Positions 10,474 to 19,677 are shown, counted from the first letter of the stretch. The stretch is DNA of 64,000 nt from an uncultured Candidatus Peregrinibacteria bacterium (GCA_903825315.1 CAIKAD010000001.1:62001-126000), one strand, 5' to 3'. A program made the numbers and translations. The notes: generated by a model from the sequence alone, not told the origin.

Positions 10474-10560
10474 GCCGTGGTGGCGGAATTGGTAGACGCA
10501 CTAGCTTGAGGGGCTAGCACTCGCAAGAGTGTGGAGGTTCGAGTCCTCTCCACGGCACCA
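10474..10560 (+). tRNA. tRNA-Leu (GAG), CCA encoded
   Basis: GCCGTGG/CCACGGC acceptor stem, CTAGC-TTGAGGG-GCTAG anticodon arm, long variable arm ACTCGCAAGAGT, GGTTCGAGTCC T-arm, ACCA end. Confidence 0.97.
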
Positions 10561-10682
10561 CAAAGGGGTCACAACCGATTACACTTTCGTCCTTACCGCG
10601 AACGTCCCCGCAAGGGCGGCGCTGGTCGGTGAAGCGGTATGACCCCCGCCCGAGGAAACATATATCTGATCGTGAGCACAGT

Positions 10683-10871
10683 TCAGGAAGGGCGCTCACT
10701 TTTCACGATTTCGTCCCACAGCCGATGGAATTCCTCGTCGCTGGGAGGAGGAGGAAGACGACCGAACTTCTTCTCCACAATATCAAGAACGATCTTTGCA
10801 TACTGCCGAGCCCATTGCCGCTGATCCTCTTCGGCCATTGGCAAGTGCTTTACTTTGAATCGCTGCTCCAT
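10683..10871 (-). CDS. Small hypothetical protein, 62 aa
   Basis: Charged, protein-like composition MEQRFKVKHLPMAEEDQRQWARQ. Confidence 0.4.
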   Translation of the reverse strand: MEQRFKVKHLPMAEEDQRQWARQYAKIVLDIVEKKFGRLPPPPSDEEFHRLWDEIVKSERPS

Positions 10872-10968
10872 GAGAAGATATTCCTCTTGGGGGGCTTCCC
10901 ACGCAACCGCAAATGGGGCGGCGGTTCCGAAGGTTCCTATGGCAGACCTTTGGGATGTGGGGGGTGGT

Positions 10969-11823
10969 TTACATTATTTGAGGGTTTGAATTTCGAAGTG
11001 GGACAATCCTGTTTACAGCTTGTGTAGTTGAATTATGAATCTTGCTTATGTAGTGAATTACTTTTTGATGGGGAAAATGAAAGTACCATGAGTAGCTACA
11101 AAGCTCAGATACTTCATTCAAATAATCCCATACAGTTGCCTTCTGTTCATCGGTTAATTTGATGTTTCCTGTTTGTAAAGCAAGGAGATAGATCGCATCA
11201 ATTGTTGCGTGTATTTCTGGATCACTTTCAAAAAATTGCCAGAGCTTTTTCCCAGGAGTGAAATGCATGAATGCATTCCGTACATTCGCATTCAAACTCT
11301 TGATTGCATTAATGTCTGATTTTGGAAGGGTTAGTAATCTTTGCTTTTTACATCTCTTTATTGCTTCAGGGAAACTGATTAGCTGCTTTACTTCAATCCT
11401 TTCTCTCTTGAGCTCATATTCGTTATGCCATCTAAAGACATGATATGCGTACGACCTCATAAATCTTGGTAGGGGTCGCCATCTGTTGCCCTGAAAGCTT
11501 TTTCTTACCATTGCATCCAATTTGGATCGAACAAAGTGGCTAACTTGCATAAACAAAATTTTCCGACTGCTCATTTTTTTCCGATTCCACCACAATACAT
11601 TTTCATCATTTCCCTGGTGAAGTGCACAGATTGCAAAACCATACAGTGAACAATGCAAAGCTATCATTGCCCATTTCATCTTATGTCTAAGTCTGGGGCG
11701 CTGTTGGTAGCAACCCATTTCAAATACTGTGTGATTTGGTGAATTGAGAAATTCCCGAGCTGCTGATAATGACTCGACTGCATTCTCAATCTCGTTCAAT
11801 TCAATGTTTGACAGCAGATTCAT
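10969..11823 (-). CDS. HEPN-like hypothetical protein
   Basis: 284 aa alpha-rich; VRNAFMHFTPG contains an RN-x3-H (Rx4-6H) motif; AT-rich. Confidence 0.55.
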   Translation of the reverse strand: MNLLSNIELNEIENAVESLSAAREFLNSPNHTVFEMGCYQQRPRLRHKMKWAMIALHCSLYGFAICALHQGNDENVLWWNRKKMSSRKILFMQVSHFVRSKLDAMVRKSFQGNRWRPLPRFMRSYAYHVFRWHNEYELKRERIEVKQLISFPEAIKRCKKQRLLTLPKSDINAIKSLNANVRNAFMHFTPGKKLWQFFESDPEIHATIDAIYLLALQTGNIKLTDEQKATVWDYLNEVSELCSYSWYFHFPHQKVIHYISKIHNSTTQAVNRIVPLRNSNPQIM

Positions 11824-12006
11824 ATTTCCATTCTACATCCTTTGCTCATATTGGCAGCCCCCCAAGATATCTATAACGCGGGGCTCTTCGACGCCTTCTT
11901 ACAGTGGTATCAAGTCCTGAAAAATATCGCAACCGTCGCAACTGTGGCGTAGAGGTGATCTGTTGGGAGCGGAGAGGTACCGGGAGGCGAAGTAAAAACG
12001 GGCTGA

Positions 12007-12234
12007 TCAGCCCAAAATTTCGGGAGGGTCGTTGCCGTACGAATCCTTCTGCCGGATTTGGCCGTGCAGACCTTGGATGACGAGTTCTTCCTTGTTTCTA
12101 CGTGCAATGCCGCGTGCTATCTTGATTGCCTCGGCCTGAGTTTCGGTAACCGCAGCCGCACGATGAGCTTTGGCGAGTTTGACGATCCATTTGTGATCCA
12201 GTTTACGGGGGGAGACGAAGCGTAGAGGAGTCAT
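12007..12234 (-). CDS. DUF2188-like small protein (75 aa from internal ATG)
   Basis: AIKIARGIARRNKEELVIQGLHGQIRQKDSYGNDP resembles the DUF2188 C-terminal pattern. Confidence 0.65.
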   Translation of the reverse strand: MTPLRFVSPRKLDHKWIVKLAKAHRAAAVTETQAEAIKIARGIARRNKEELVIQGLHGQIRQKDSYGNDPPEILG

Positions 12235-12307
12235 ATGCGAGTGGGGGTGCCTTCCCGGTACCTCTTCCACGTAGAAAAACGAGCAAAACCTCATTGTGTT
12301 ACAAAAA

Positions 12308-13153
12308 TCATCGGGGAAACTGGATTCCAATGACGGAGATTCTCCCATTTCCTACCAAATAAGGTTTCGAAAATGTTTCAGGGACGCTGTCGTTGCTAAA
12401 CAAAATTATGACCCCCCTATCCAATCTAGTCCCCTCCATCATGCGTAATGTTTGCTGTATGGCATGACGCATGGCCTCTTCGAAAATTTGATCAACTACA
12501 AACTTTGTCTCAACCAGAATTGAATAGTTTTCAAAGAACAGCACTAGATCGGCACGCATGTTCTCACGAATCGGAACTTCAACCTTGGCAACAGATGAAC
12601 GGGAAGATTCGAAGTATTGCTTAACCAATTTAATTACATCCGTTTCCCGTAATGTTGTATTCGTGGGTACTCGCATTTTACTGCTTTCAATGAACTTTTT
12701 GAGAGCCAGTAATGACAATTCAACCTCTATGGTACTACCCATAAATGCCAACCAAGCAAATACAGTCCGCAACACGAACATGGCTTCATCTCTCGTAACA
12801 CGACGACCGGAATGCGTTACTCTATTGCGGATAGCTTTCGCATCTTTGTAGTCAGACCAAAGATGATTGCGCTTATCGATCTGACGCCCGATAGCAACTG
12901 GCACAAAAGTATCTAAACGTGAATCAAAGTCAGTTCTCGTTCTTTCTTCCAACCATTTGACCAACAATGGATCGAGTTTTGATTCCAATGTCGGGAATAC
13001 TCTATTTGAGACATATGCCTCGAGCGCCGTAATAGCTTCGAGGATCACTGCACGTAAAACCTTCTCATCACCAGAATTAAATAACTCCTCCGCAATCGCT
13101 AGAAGCTCTTTCGGCGTGTGCAGCTCGGCACGAGGGATCGAGGAATCAGGCAT
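12308..13153 (-). CDS. HEPN-like protein with PD-(D/E)XK-like C-terminal region
   Basis: AIRNRVTHSG (RN-x3-H) and ADLVLFFENYSILVETK (D...ExK). Confidence 0.6.
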   Translation of the reverse strand: MPDSSIPRAELHTPKELLAIAEELFNSGDEKVLRAVILEAITALEAYVSNRVFPTLESKLDPLLVKWLEERTRTDFDSRLDTFVPVAIGRQIDKRNHLWSDYKDAKAIRNRVTHSGRRVTRDEAMFVLRTVFAWLAFMGSTIEVELSLLALKKFIESSKMRVPTNTTLRETDVIKLVKQYFESSRSSVAKVEVPIRENMRADLVLFFENYSILVETKFVVDQIFEEAMRHAIQQTLRMMEGTRLDRGVIILFSNDSVPETFSKPYLVGNGRISVIGIQFPR

Positions 13154-13157
13154 AGAA

Positions 13158-14492
13158 TTAGTGAACTTTTTCCTTGGAGAATTTTTCCAAAATAACGCTA
13201 CTCGGATGATTTGCTAATGAAACCAGCTTGTTCGCTAGGGACACAGGCAATAGCGACGAATCATACATATCGCACTTCAATAAGCTGATGTTTTGCAGAA
13301 TGACATGAAGATTACGGATATCCCTTTCTGTCGGAGCCTCAAGGACTTCCTTGCCCGCAAGAGTCACTACATACGTGCGATCATCTCCGGATTTGAATAT
13401 GACTTTATTGCCAAAATAAGTACTCCGTCCGTAGGTTTTAGTGGGGTCTGCTTTACCAGGAACGATGTATTTATGAATGTAAGTGTTATCTAATAGAAGG
13501 ACTGAATTAGGCTTTAGTCTTCTCATAATCTCATCTGCGTGCTCTACGAAGGCACCGCTTTTTTCTAGGCCAGCAAGATGCAACTCGTGGTTATCGAATA
13601 AATATTCGATCAACCGCTGCATTGGTCGGTGCATGTTGGCCGTTTGGCCAAAGAATGCCAAAGGTCCGTCAATGATGAATAGCACTTGTTTCAAACTCGA
13701 AGGATTGTCTCTCACCAAAGATCGCAAAATGTAGATCAAGATAAATTGTTCAAGGAGTTTTGTTACGTATCCCAGAATCCCACTAGCTCCTAGCTCATTA
13801 TCTACAGCCTCATGCAGTCGGAATACATCTGTTAAGTAGAGTTTCTCCGAGCAATGGCTACATGCCAATGTAAAATCGGCTTTAATATGAGTGCTGCCAA
13901 TTTTTACCCGCTCTCCACAGCTAGGACAGCTTGAAAGCTCCCATAGTGCTATTGGGGAACGCGAGTATTCTTCAAACAAGAACCATTTGAGGGTCTCTAT
14001 AAGCTTACGTGACTCTGTTCGGGGCTCGGCTGTAAAGAACTCATAGACAGATCTTCTCACCGTATTGGTCAATGTAAGCTCATCTCCAAGGGCAATGTTC
14101 TTCGTGGGGAGAATGAACTTGAAGCGCTCAATATCTTTTAGACGAGCCATATCACTGGGATCGATAAATGGTTTTTGCCCCAGTTCTTCGAGATCATTCA
14201 GCTTGAAAGCGAGAGCGCCGAATTGAAAGAAAGCTAAAGTCGAGGAGGGAAAGGACTTTTTTACAGAGATATCCGTATAACCTCCGTCTATTGCAATAAC
14301 ATGCTTTATTGGACTCTCAATTGAGGTATCTAGCTCCACGATTAATTGTTCAGGTAGCTCAACTTCCTCTGCGCTTTTTGGTAAGTGACAACGCTCCAAA
14401 TACTTCACCACTTCTTCATCTTGGATAACTTTGCTATGTGCGGATTTACTCGCATATTCACTCGGCCGTTTACCTTTACTTGAATAGCCCAT
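13158..14492 (-). CDS. NurA-domain nuclease
   Basis: AIDGGYTDISV (N-terminal catalytic Asp), LFIIDGPLAFFGQTA, LEKSGAFVEHAD; adjacent to HerA; internal CPSCGE..CSHC zinc ribbon-like insert. Confidence 0.75.
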   Translation of the reverse strand: MGYSSKGKRPSEYASKSAHSKVIQDEEVVKYLERCHLPKSAEEVELPEQLIVELDTSIESPIKHVIAIDGGYTDISVKKSFPSSTLAFFQFGALAFKLNDLEELGQKPFIDPSDMARLKDIERFKFILPTKNIALGDELTLTNTVRRSVYEFFTAEPRTESRKLIETLKWFLFEEYSRSPIALWELSSCPSCGERVKIGSTHIKADFTLACSHCSEKLYLTDVFRLHEAVDNELGASGILGYVTKLLEQFILIYILRSLVRDNPSSLKQVLFIIDGPLAFFGQTANMHRPMQRLIEYLFDNHELHLAGLEKSGAFVEHADEIMRRLKPNSVLLLDNTYIHKYIVPGKADPTKTYGRSTYFGNKVIFKSGDDRTYVVTLAGKEVLEAPTERDIRNLHVILQNISLLKCDMYDSSLLPVSLANKLVSLANHPSSVILEKFSKEKVH

Positions 14493-14497
14493 ATCTC

Positions 14498-16492
14498 TTA
14501 TTTCTTGGCAGTAAAACGGTCAATCTGAACTGGAACTACGAAAGGATTTGAATATGTTTTCATCCTCACAAAGCCCTTATCTTTGTCAGCGCTAAAGCGG
14601 ATGAGTCCGTCTGTGAAATCAGAGAAGTCATAGTATTTCCTAAGCTCTCTAATTTCGTCTTCATTGTTCAGATGGGCGATGAACCAGTTTTGAGTATTCT
14701 TCAGGATATTCGCACTGATTGAGCTAACTTCTTGGGTGGCATAGATAAGTGCGAGGTTCAATTTGGCACCTTCTTTCGCAATCTTGTTGTAGATTTGGCT
14801 TAGATCCCGATCTTCCCTGTGAGGGAACAGGTTATGCGCTTCTTCAAAGTAAAACTGGATGAAGTTATTAGGCTTATTGCTGATGAAAGTGGCCAATGAT
14901 TCGTTAAAAATCTTCTTGCAGATTCTTTCGGAGTACAGGCTCTGCACGTTTGCCTCTCCTTGCGATAGATCGACGATAACGATTTCACCGTTCCGCAGTG
15001 CCTGGATGATGTCTTCCTCGAAAGAGCTATCAAGAGAGGCTGTATGCATCTGCTGAATCGAACGGAGCATCGTATACCCACTGACGCTTGGGGAACCTCC
15101 TGGCGATTTCTTTCTTGTGAGGAAGGTTAGAAGTGCCTTTAGATCTTCATCAGCCCATTCTCTGCCCTTTTCATTCTTGTACTTCTTAAAGTAATCCATA
15201 TCCTCATAGTGGTCCCAAATGTACTCAAACCACTCAGTAGCTTCTTCTACAGAAATGCCTGACTTAGGGTCAAGTTTCTTGAGAGCATCGAGCTCAATTT
15301 GTTCCTGGATTTCTGCGCAGGTCTCGAAGTATACCTTGAAACTGCTAGGCTGATCGAAACCTGCTTTGTAAAGACAGCATTGGTATACAGCCTTCTTTCT
15401 TCTATACCTCGTTGCAGCCGACCCTTTTTGTTCCTCAGGTTCGATAAGCTCTATTGAACGGAAGCTCTGAACATAATGTCCCGACTCATCAACGAGACCC
15501 GCTTTAACAATCTCAAAACCAGATTCGATCTGAGTATAAAAGTTGATTTTCATGATCTTAAATCCATCTTTAGGAATTGTGCTGTAGCGACTGACCTTGT
15601 CTTGGTAGAGCTCAAAAATAGCCGTTCCTTCATCTTGAAGGTTGGCGTTTGCGTACTCACCATTGATGTCGAAAATAATCTGCCCCACAGGGAATTTAGG
15701 CGCTTCATCACTATCAAAGGGGGTGAGGTTAGCTTCGGGCTTGCTGGTCGGCTTGCGCGCATCGGTGAGCTTCGACTTAGCTTCTCCACTAATCTTCTCT
15801 GTCGCTTCGATAATCTTTTTCACTGTGTTCGATTTGCCTGTTCTGGTCATACCAAACAGCGCCGTTCTCTTTCCAAGAAAGTCTTGAGGGTTTATGCACA
15901 CGGCTACCTCCTTTCCTTGATCTTGGAAGCGTCGGCTGGAGCTATAACGAACAGAGCCGATTTTCACATCATGGGCAGAGATAGAACCCGCATTCACGAT
16001 ATAGCCAAGTACGTTCTCCCGAGGCTTATAAACCTTGTAATGATGGGCGCTGTAAAAATTCTCCACATCAGCTCCGAAGACTGTTTTTCCATTCTCTTGA
16101 TAGAAGGTACCGAGTACTTTGCACTCCAATCCTGAGAAACTGAATTCATAACGAGTGAACTGATCCAGCTCACTTTCGGATCCAGTGGTCTTTAGGTTGT
16201 CTTTGTAATATTCAATCATTGAACTGGTCACATCGTTTTCTGTAGGTAGATCTGTTGGCTCAAGTACGCGCAAGAGAATCGCTTCAGCGCCTTTGTCATT
16301 CTCGTTCTCGTAGAACGCCAACAAGAAAGACCCTTGTGGAATACCACCCACCTTGTATTTCCATGAGTCAGCCACGAGAAGATATGCTTTCTGATAATCG
16401 AGATAAAACGGTCGACCCACGAACGCATCCTCTTTACACCCTTCTTTGAGGATATCCACGTTAACGATGTCTTTGAGAATGGCTAAGCTCAT
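14498..16492 (-). CDS. herA: HerA-like hexameric ATPase/translocase
   Basis: Walker A GMTRTGKSNT, FDINGEYAN, EEAHNLFPHRED Walker B region, IYATQEVSSIS. Confidence 0.88.
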   Translation of the reverse strand: MSLAILKDIVNVDILKEGCKEDAFVGRPFYLDYQKAYLLVADSWKYKVGGIPQGSFLLAFYENENDKGAEAILLRVLEPTDLPTENDVTSSMIEYYKDNLKTTGSESELDQFTRYEFSFSGLECKVLGTFYQENGKTVFGADVENFYSAHHYKVYKPRENVLGYIVNAGSISAHDVKIGSVRYSSSRRFQDQGKEVAVCINPQDFLGKRTALFGMTRTGKSNTVKKIIEATEKISGEAKSKLTDARKPTSKPEANLTPFDSDEAPKFPVGQIIFDINGEYANANLQDEGTAIFELYQDKVSRYSTIPKDGFKIMKINFYTQIESGFEIVKAGLVDESGHYVQSFRSIELIEPEEQKGSAATRYRRKKAVYQCCLYKAGFDQPSSFKVYFETCAEIQEQIELDALKKLDPKSGISVEEATEWFEYIWDHYEDMDYFKKYKNEKGREWADEDLKALLTFLTRKKSPGGSPSVSGYTMLRSIQQMHTASLDSSFEEDIIQALRNGEIVIVDLSQGEANVQSLYSERICKKIFNESLATFISNKPNNFIQFYFEEAHNLFPHREDRDLSQIYNKIAKEGAKLNLALIYATQEVSSISANILKNTQNWFIAHLNNEDEIRELRKYYDFSDFTDGLIRFSADKDKGFVRMKTYSNPFVVPVQIDRFTAKK

Positions 16493-17460
16493 AACTTGTT
16501 GTGAGTAAGAAGCGGGTTCTGGAACCTAATGACAGATTGCTGCGCGTAATCACTGTTCGTATCAATTGATATCCATTTACGCTGTGATTTCTCGGCGCAG
16601 AATCCAGTAGTATTAGACCCCCCAAATGGGTCTAATACAATATCCCCAGGTTCAGTGAGCATTTCTATAAAGAACGATGCAAGCTCAATGGGCATCCTTG
16701 CTGGATGTGGCGCGATGCTTTTCTTGCGGCATCTAGCCAAAAAGAAATCATTAGACTGTGTATGCGAAATACTGAACACGTTTTTGGGAAGCCTTAGCTC
16801 TCGCTGCTCATCAATCTGCTCCAATTCAATCAAATTGTGCATGATGCTTCCCTTGTGCTTCTTCAAAAAGCTTTTTTCTCCAATAGCATGTTCCGAAGGT
16901 CTCTTGCCGGCATTATAACTCTGTCGCTTTAGTAGCATCTTCATGCTTGAGCTGTAAGGCCGAAGAACACGACTATTATCCGCCTTGGGATAATCATTCT
17001 TCGACATCCACCAAACATGCGTGAAGCTATCCGTAACTCGAATTCGCTTGATATTCACCCATTCTACAGGAGAGGGTAGGCGCGAGGGGTTGTAGCACAC
17101 GAATTCTTGGCATAGATGTAAGCCCGCACGCCTGTTTTGGACGAAACCTAGTAGTGATTCGAGCGGAAGCAAAGACTGGATTGGTCTTTTTGGTTCCCAT
17201 GCATTCCCAAGCTCAATAACAATTGATCCATTCGGAGTAAGCAGCTCTGAAAAAACTTCAGACAATCCGATAAACCATTCCTTGTATTCCTTCCCCTGGA
17301 GATTGCCGTAACTTTTCTTATTGTTGAGAGGGAAGGGTGGCGATGTAAGAATTAACTGAACCTTTTTCCTCAGCTTCTTCCCAAGCTCTCCATCCAACAA
17401 TTTATTGGTGTCTCCGAGATAATATTTGCCTAATTTGGTTCTGTGAAAAACTTGCGCCAT
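16489..17460 (-). CDS. DNA methyltransferase (N4-C/N6-A, beta-class-like)
   Basis: LTSPPFPLN motif IV, LDPFGGSNTTGFCAEK motif I, start-stop ATGA overlap with herA. Confidence 0.88.
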   Translation of the reverse strand: MAQVFHRTKLGKYYLGDTNKLLDGELGKKLRKKVQLILTSPPFPLNNKKSYGNLQGKEYKEWFIGLSEVFSELLTPNGSIVIELGNAWEPKRPIQSLLPLESLLGFVQNRRAGLHLCQEFVCYNPSRLPSPVEWVNIKRIRVTDSFTHVWWMSKNDYPKADNSRVLRPYSSSMKMLLKRQSYNAGKRPSEHAIGEKSFLKKHKGSIMHNLIELEQIDEQRELRLPKNVFSISHTQSNDFFLARCRKKSIAPHPARMPIELASFFIEMLTEPGDIVLDPFGGSNTTGFCAEKSQRKWISIDTNSDYAQQSVIRFQNPLLTHNKL

Positions 17461-17543
17461 GCAGATAGAAGGTATGTGTATAGTAATCTGGATTTCGTAT
17501 AATCTAAAGTTTCCTTATTCTTTAAACGCTGCGTGCATTTACT

Positions 17544-17753
17544 TCAGAACAGTTGCGAAAGGGTAATGCCGAATCCTTTTGCAAGTTTCTCCATCGTGCT
17601 CAGCCGCATATCACGGGGGTTGCTGCTCTCGTGCTCTTGATAGTACTTGTACTTGATCTGGCACTTCTTTGCAGCCTCTTCCTGCGTCCAATTCCTCTCC
17701 TTCCGAAGTTCCTTTATCCTCTTTGCCAATAGCTTTGCAGCCTCGGACGCCAT
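17544..17753 (-). CDS. XRE-family HTH regulator
   Basis: RIKELRKERNWTQEEAAKKCQIKYKYYQEHE, 69 aa. Confidence 0.85.
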   Translation of the reverse strand: MASEAAKLLAKRIKELRKERNWTQEEAAKKCQIKYKYYQEHESSNPRDMRLSTMEKLAKGFGITLSQLF

Positions 17754-17787
17754 GAAGAAGATTATCCGGAGGTACGGATCACCTTTA

Positions 17788-17807
17788 CACCCCGAAGATT
17801 CGGGGTG
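17788..17807. promoter_or_regulatory. Palindrome between divergent XRE and membrane-protein genes
   Basis: CACCCCGA-AGAT-TCGGGGTG. Confidence 0.5.
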
Positions 17808-17831
17808 ATAATTCAGCTGTACCCCCTACTT

Positions 17832-18224
17832 ATGGATCGGAATCATCTTTCCGCGAAGCAGGCTTTCCTGATCCTCGTCGCAGTCTTTGTAGGTGCCTTT
17901 ATCATTGCTGCAGTGATCGTCAAGAACACGCCGCCAACTGCTCCTCGGCCACCCGTTGAGGCCAAGGCAAAAGACTACAAGGTCGAAGCGTGGGCGTGTG
18001 CACAAACGCAAATTAGGAATGGCCTGAAAGCACCGCGTACGGCCAAGTTCCCTTGGCAATCCGAAGCGCAGATTACCGACCTCGGCAACAATAGCTTTCA
18101 AATCAACGCGTTCGTTGACTCAGAGAATAGTTTCGGAGCGATGTTAAGGACAAAGTTTCAATGCAAAATCACAATGGAGCCGGATTCGGGCGATTGCGTC
18201 TACGACTGCGATTTCGTGGACTGA
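17832..18224 (+). CDS. Small membrane-anchored hypothetical protein
   Basis: N-terminal TM; WACAQTQIRNGLKAPRTAKFP...FVDSENSFGAMLRTKFQCKI, Cys at C-terminus. Confidence 0.6.
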   Translation: MDRNHLSAKQAFLILVAVFVGAFIIAAVIVKNTPPTAPRPPVEAKAKDYKVEAWACAQTQIRNGLKAPRTAKFPWQSEAQITDLGNNSFQINAFVDSENSFGAMLRTKFQCKITMEPDSGDCVYDCDFVD

Positions 18225-18266
18225 CACGATGCTCAGCCATCAATTTATCCACCGAGGACAGTAGTC

Positions 18267-18788
18267 CTACTGCCCCTCACCCCATAGCATTTCCCACCTG
18301 TCGCAGTAGGGGGTGATCATCGCGGCATGTTTCTCCTGATGAAGGTGCCGCTTGTTGTTGTCGGCGCTGTGCATCCTGCCGTTCCTTCCTGGGGTACGAA
18401 GATACGCGGCATGGTCTTCTCTCAGCCAGACGTCGAGGGTGGCCGTAGGGACGATGTAGTATCGGAGGTTCCTGAAGTCCTCGGCCAAGTCCACGAGAAC
18501 GGTGAAGTCCCGTCCCTGATCGAGATGAAGGAAGATTGTGCCGTCCTTCTTCGCGCTCCATTGCCAGATCGGCCATTCTTCGGACTTCGTCTTTACCCTT
18601 ATCCGTACATCCTTCCCGCCTTTGGTCGCGAGGATGTCGAAACCGGGAGCGTTGCGGGGCGCGAGCGCTGCGATGATCCCCCGCTTGAGGAGTTCCGCCA
18701 TGACGTAGCACTCCCCGGCATTGCCGATGAGGGTACTTTCCCCCGCGCGAATTCTTCCGCGCCGCCGTTGTTGCGACACCTCGTTCAC
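18267..18788 (-). CDS. PD-(D/E)XK-like nuclease-fold protein
   Basis: GNAGECYVMAELLKRGI...GFDILATKGGKDVRIRVKTK; GTG start with -10 GATACT 9 nt upstream. Confidence 0.55.
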   Translation of the reverse strand: MNEVSQQRRRGRIRAGESTLIGNAGECYVMAELLKRGIIAALAPRNAPGFDILATKGGKDVRIRVKTKSEEWPIWQWSAKKDGTIFLHLDQGRDFTVLVDLAEDFRNLRYYIVPTATLDVWLREDHAAYLRTPGRNGRMHSADNNKRHLHQEKHAAMITPYCDRWEMLWGEGQ

Positions 18789-18802
18789 AAGGTAAAGAGT
18801 AT

Positions 18803-18820
18803 CACCTTGCTTACAAGGTG
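18803..18820. promoter_or_regulatory. Operator-like inverted repeat between divergent nuclease-like and XRE genes
   Basis: CACCTTG-CTTA-CAAGGTG plus half-site CACAAGGT at 18786. Confidence 0.55.
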
Positions 18821-18855
18821 GTCTAGACGAGGTGTGGATCCGATGATGGCGTACT

Positions 18856-19077
18856 GTGAAAGACGACGTCACCCTACAATTGGGACACCGCATCAAGGCT
18901 CTCCGCAAGCAGCACAGCCTCACGCAAGAGGAACTGGCACGACGTTCCAAGGTGAGCATCAAGTACCTTCAGGCGCTGGAGGGGAAGACGCCCTACAACG
19001 CTACCATCGTGACGCTGAAGAAGCTGGCGGTCGGGTTCGAGATGCCCCTGTGGAAGCTCCTGAAGTTCGACGAGTGA
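18856..19077 (+). CDS. XRE-family HTH regulator
   Basis: LGHRIKALRKQHSLTQEELARRSKVSIKYLQALEGK; GTG start. Confidence 0.85.
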   Translation: MKDDVTLQLGHRIKALRKQHSLTQEELARRSKVSIKYLQALEGKTPYNATIVTLKKLAVGFEMPLWKLLKFDE

Positions 19078-19129
19078 GGATGTCCTTTGTATGGGAGTGA
19101 ATCGGGGGCAAAGTTGTCTCATGCGAACG

Positions 19130-19597
19130 ACTCCCAACAAGCGTTGTCGCGAAGTCGAGGACAGGATCGTTAGGCACGTCCGCGAGGGTGCCTCACTCTC
19201 CGACGCCCCGTGCCTTGAAGGGATAGACGAGGCGACGTTCCGTAGGTGGAGGAAGTGCCGGAACGCGGAGGACAATGATGAGCTTCCTCTGCGCGACAGG
19301 CGATGTTGGTCGTGCGCGAACTGCGCCCTCCAAAGGCGATGTGACGAGGCCGAGTGTCTGTTCAAGCAGTCCTGCATCCGCACGATCCATCGGGCGGGGG
19401 AGAGAAACTGGCGTGCGAGGGCATGGCTCCTTGAGCGCCGCTACCGTCAGGAATACGGTGCGATGACCGTAATAGAGGACGTGCGGGAGTCACAGCCGGA
19501 TCCCACTGAAGTGCTCCTCGCGGCTATTTGCGCCCCTATGAGTACCCTCCCAAAGGACGAAAAGAAGGGCTTGCGGCTACCGAATTCCTCGCAATAG
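19130..19597 (+). CDS. HTH protein resembling phage terminase small subunit
   Basis: GIDEATFRRWRK and AWLLERRYRQEYG pattern; Cys cluster CWSCANCALQRRCDEAEC; start uncertain (ORF opens at 19091). Confidence 0.4.
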   Translation, partial: TPNKRCREVEDRIVRHVREGASLSDAPCLEGIDEATFRRWRKCRNAEDNDELPLRDRRCWSCANCALQRRCDEAECLFKQSCIRTIHRAGERNWRARAWLLERRYRQEYGAMTVIEDVRESQPDPTEVLLAAICAPMSTLPKDEKKGLRLPNSSQ

Positions 19598-19677
19598 AGC
19601 TGCAAGTCGTCTTTGAAGCGTCATGCTTGAAGGATAGGACGAAACTCCTTCAGAGATTTATTAGAGCCCTTAAGCTC

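Noticed and set aside
10514-10699. 61-aa minus ORF overlapping tRNA-Leu
   Set aside because: Overlaps a clear tRNA and lacks coding features.
18267-18962. Full 231-aa ORF start for the nuclease-like gene
   Set aside because: The 5' part overlaps the divergent XRE gene and operator; GTG at 18788 with -10 GATACT fits better.
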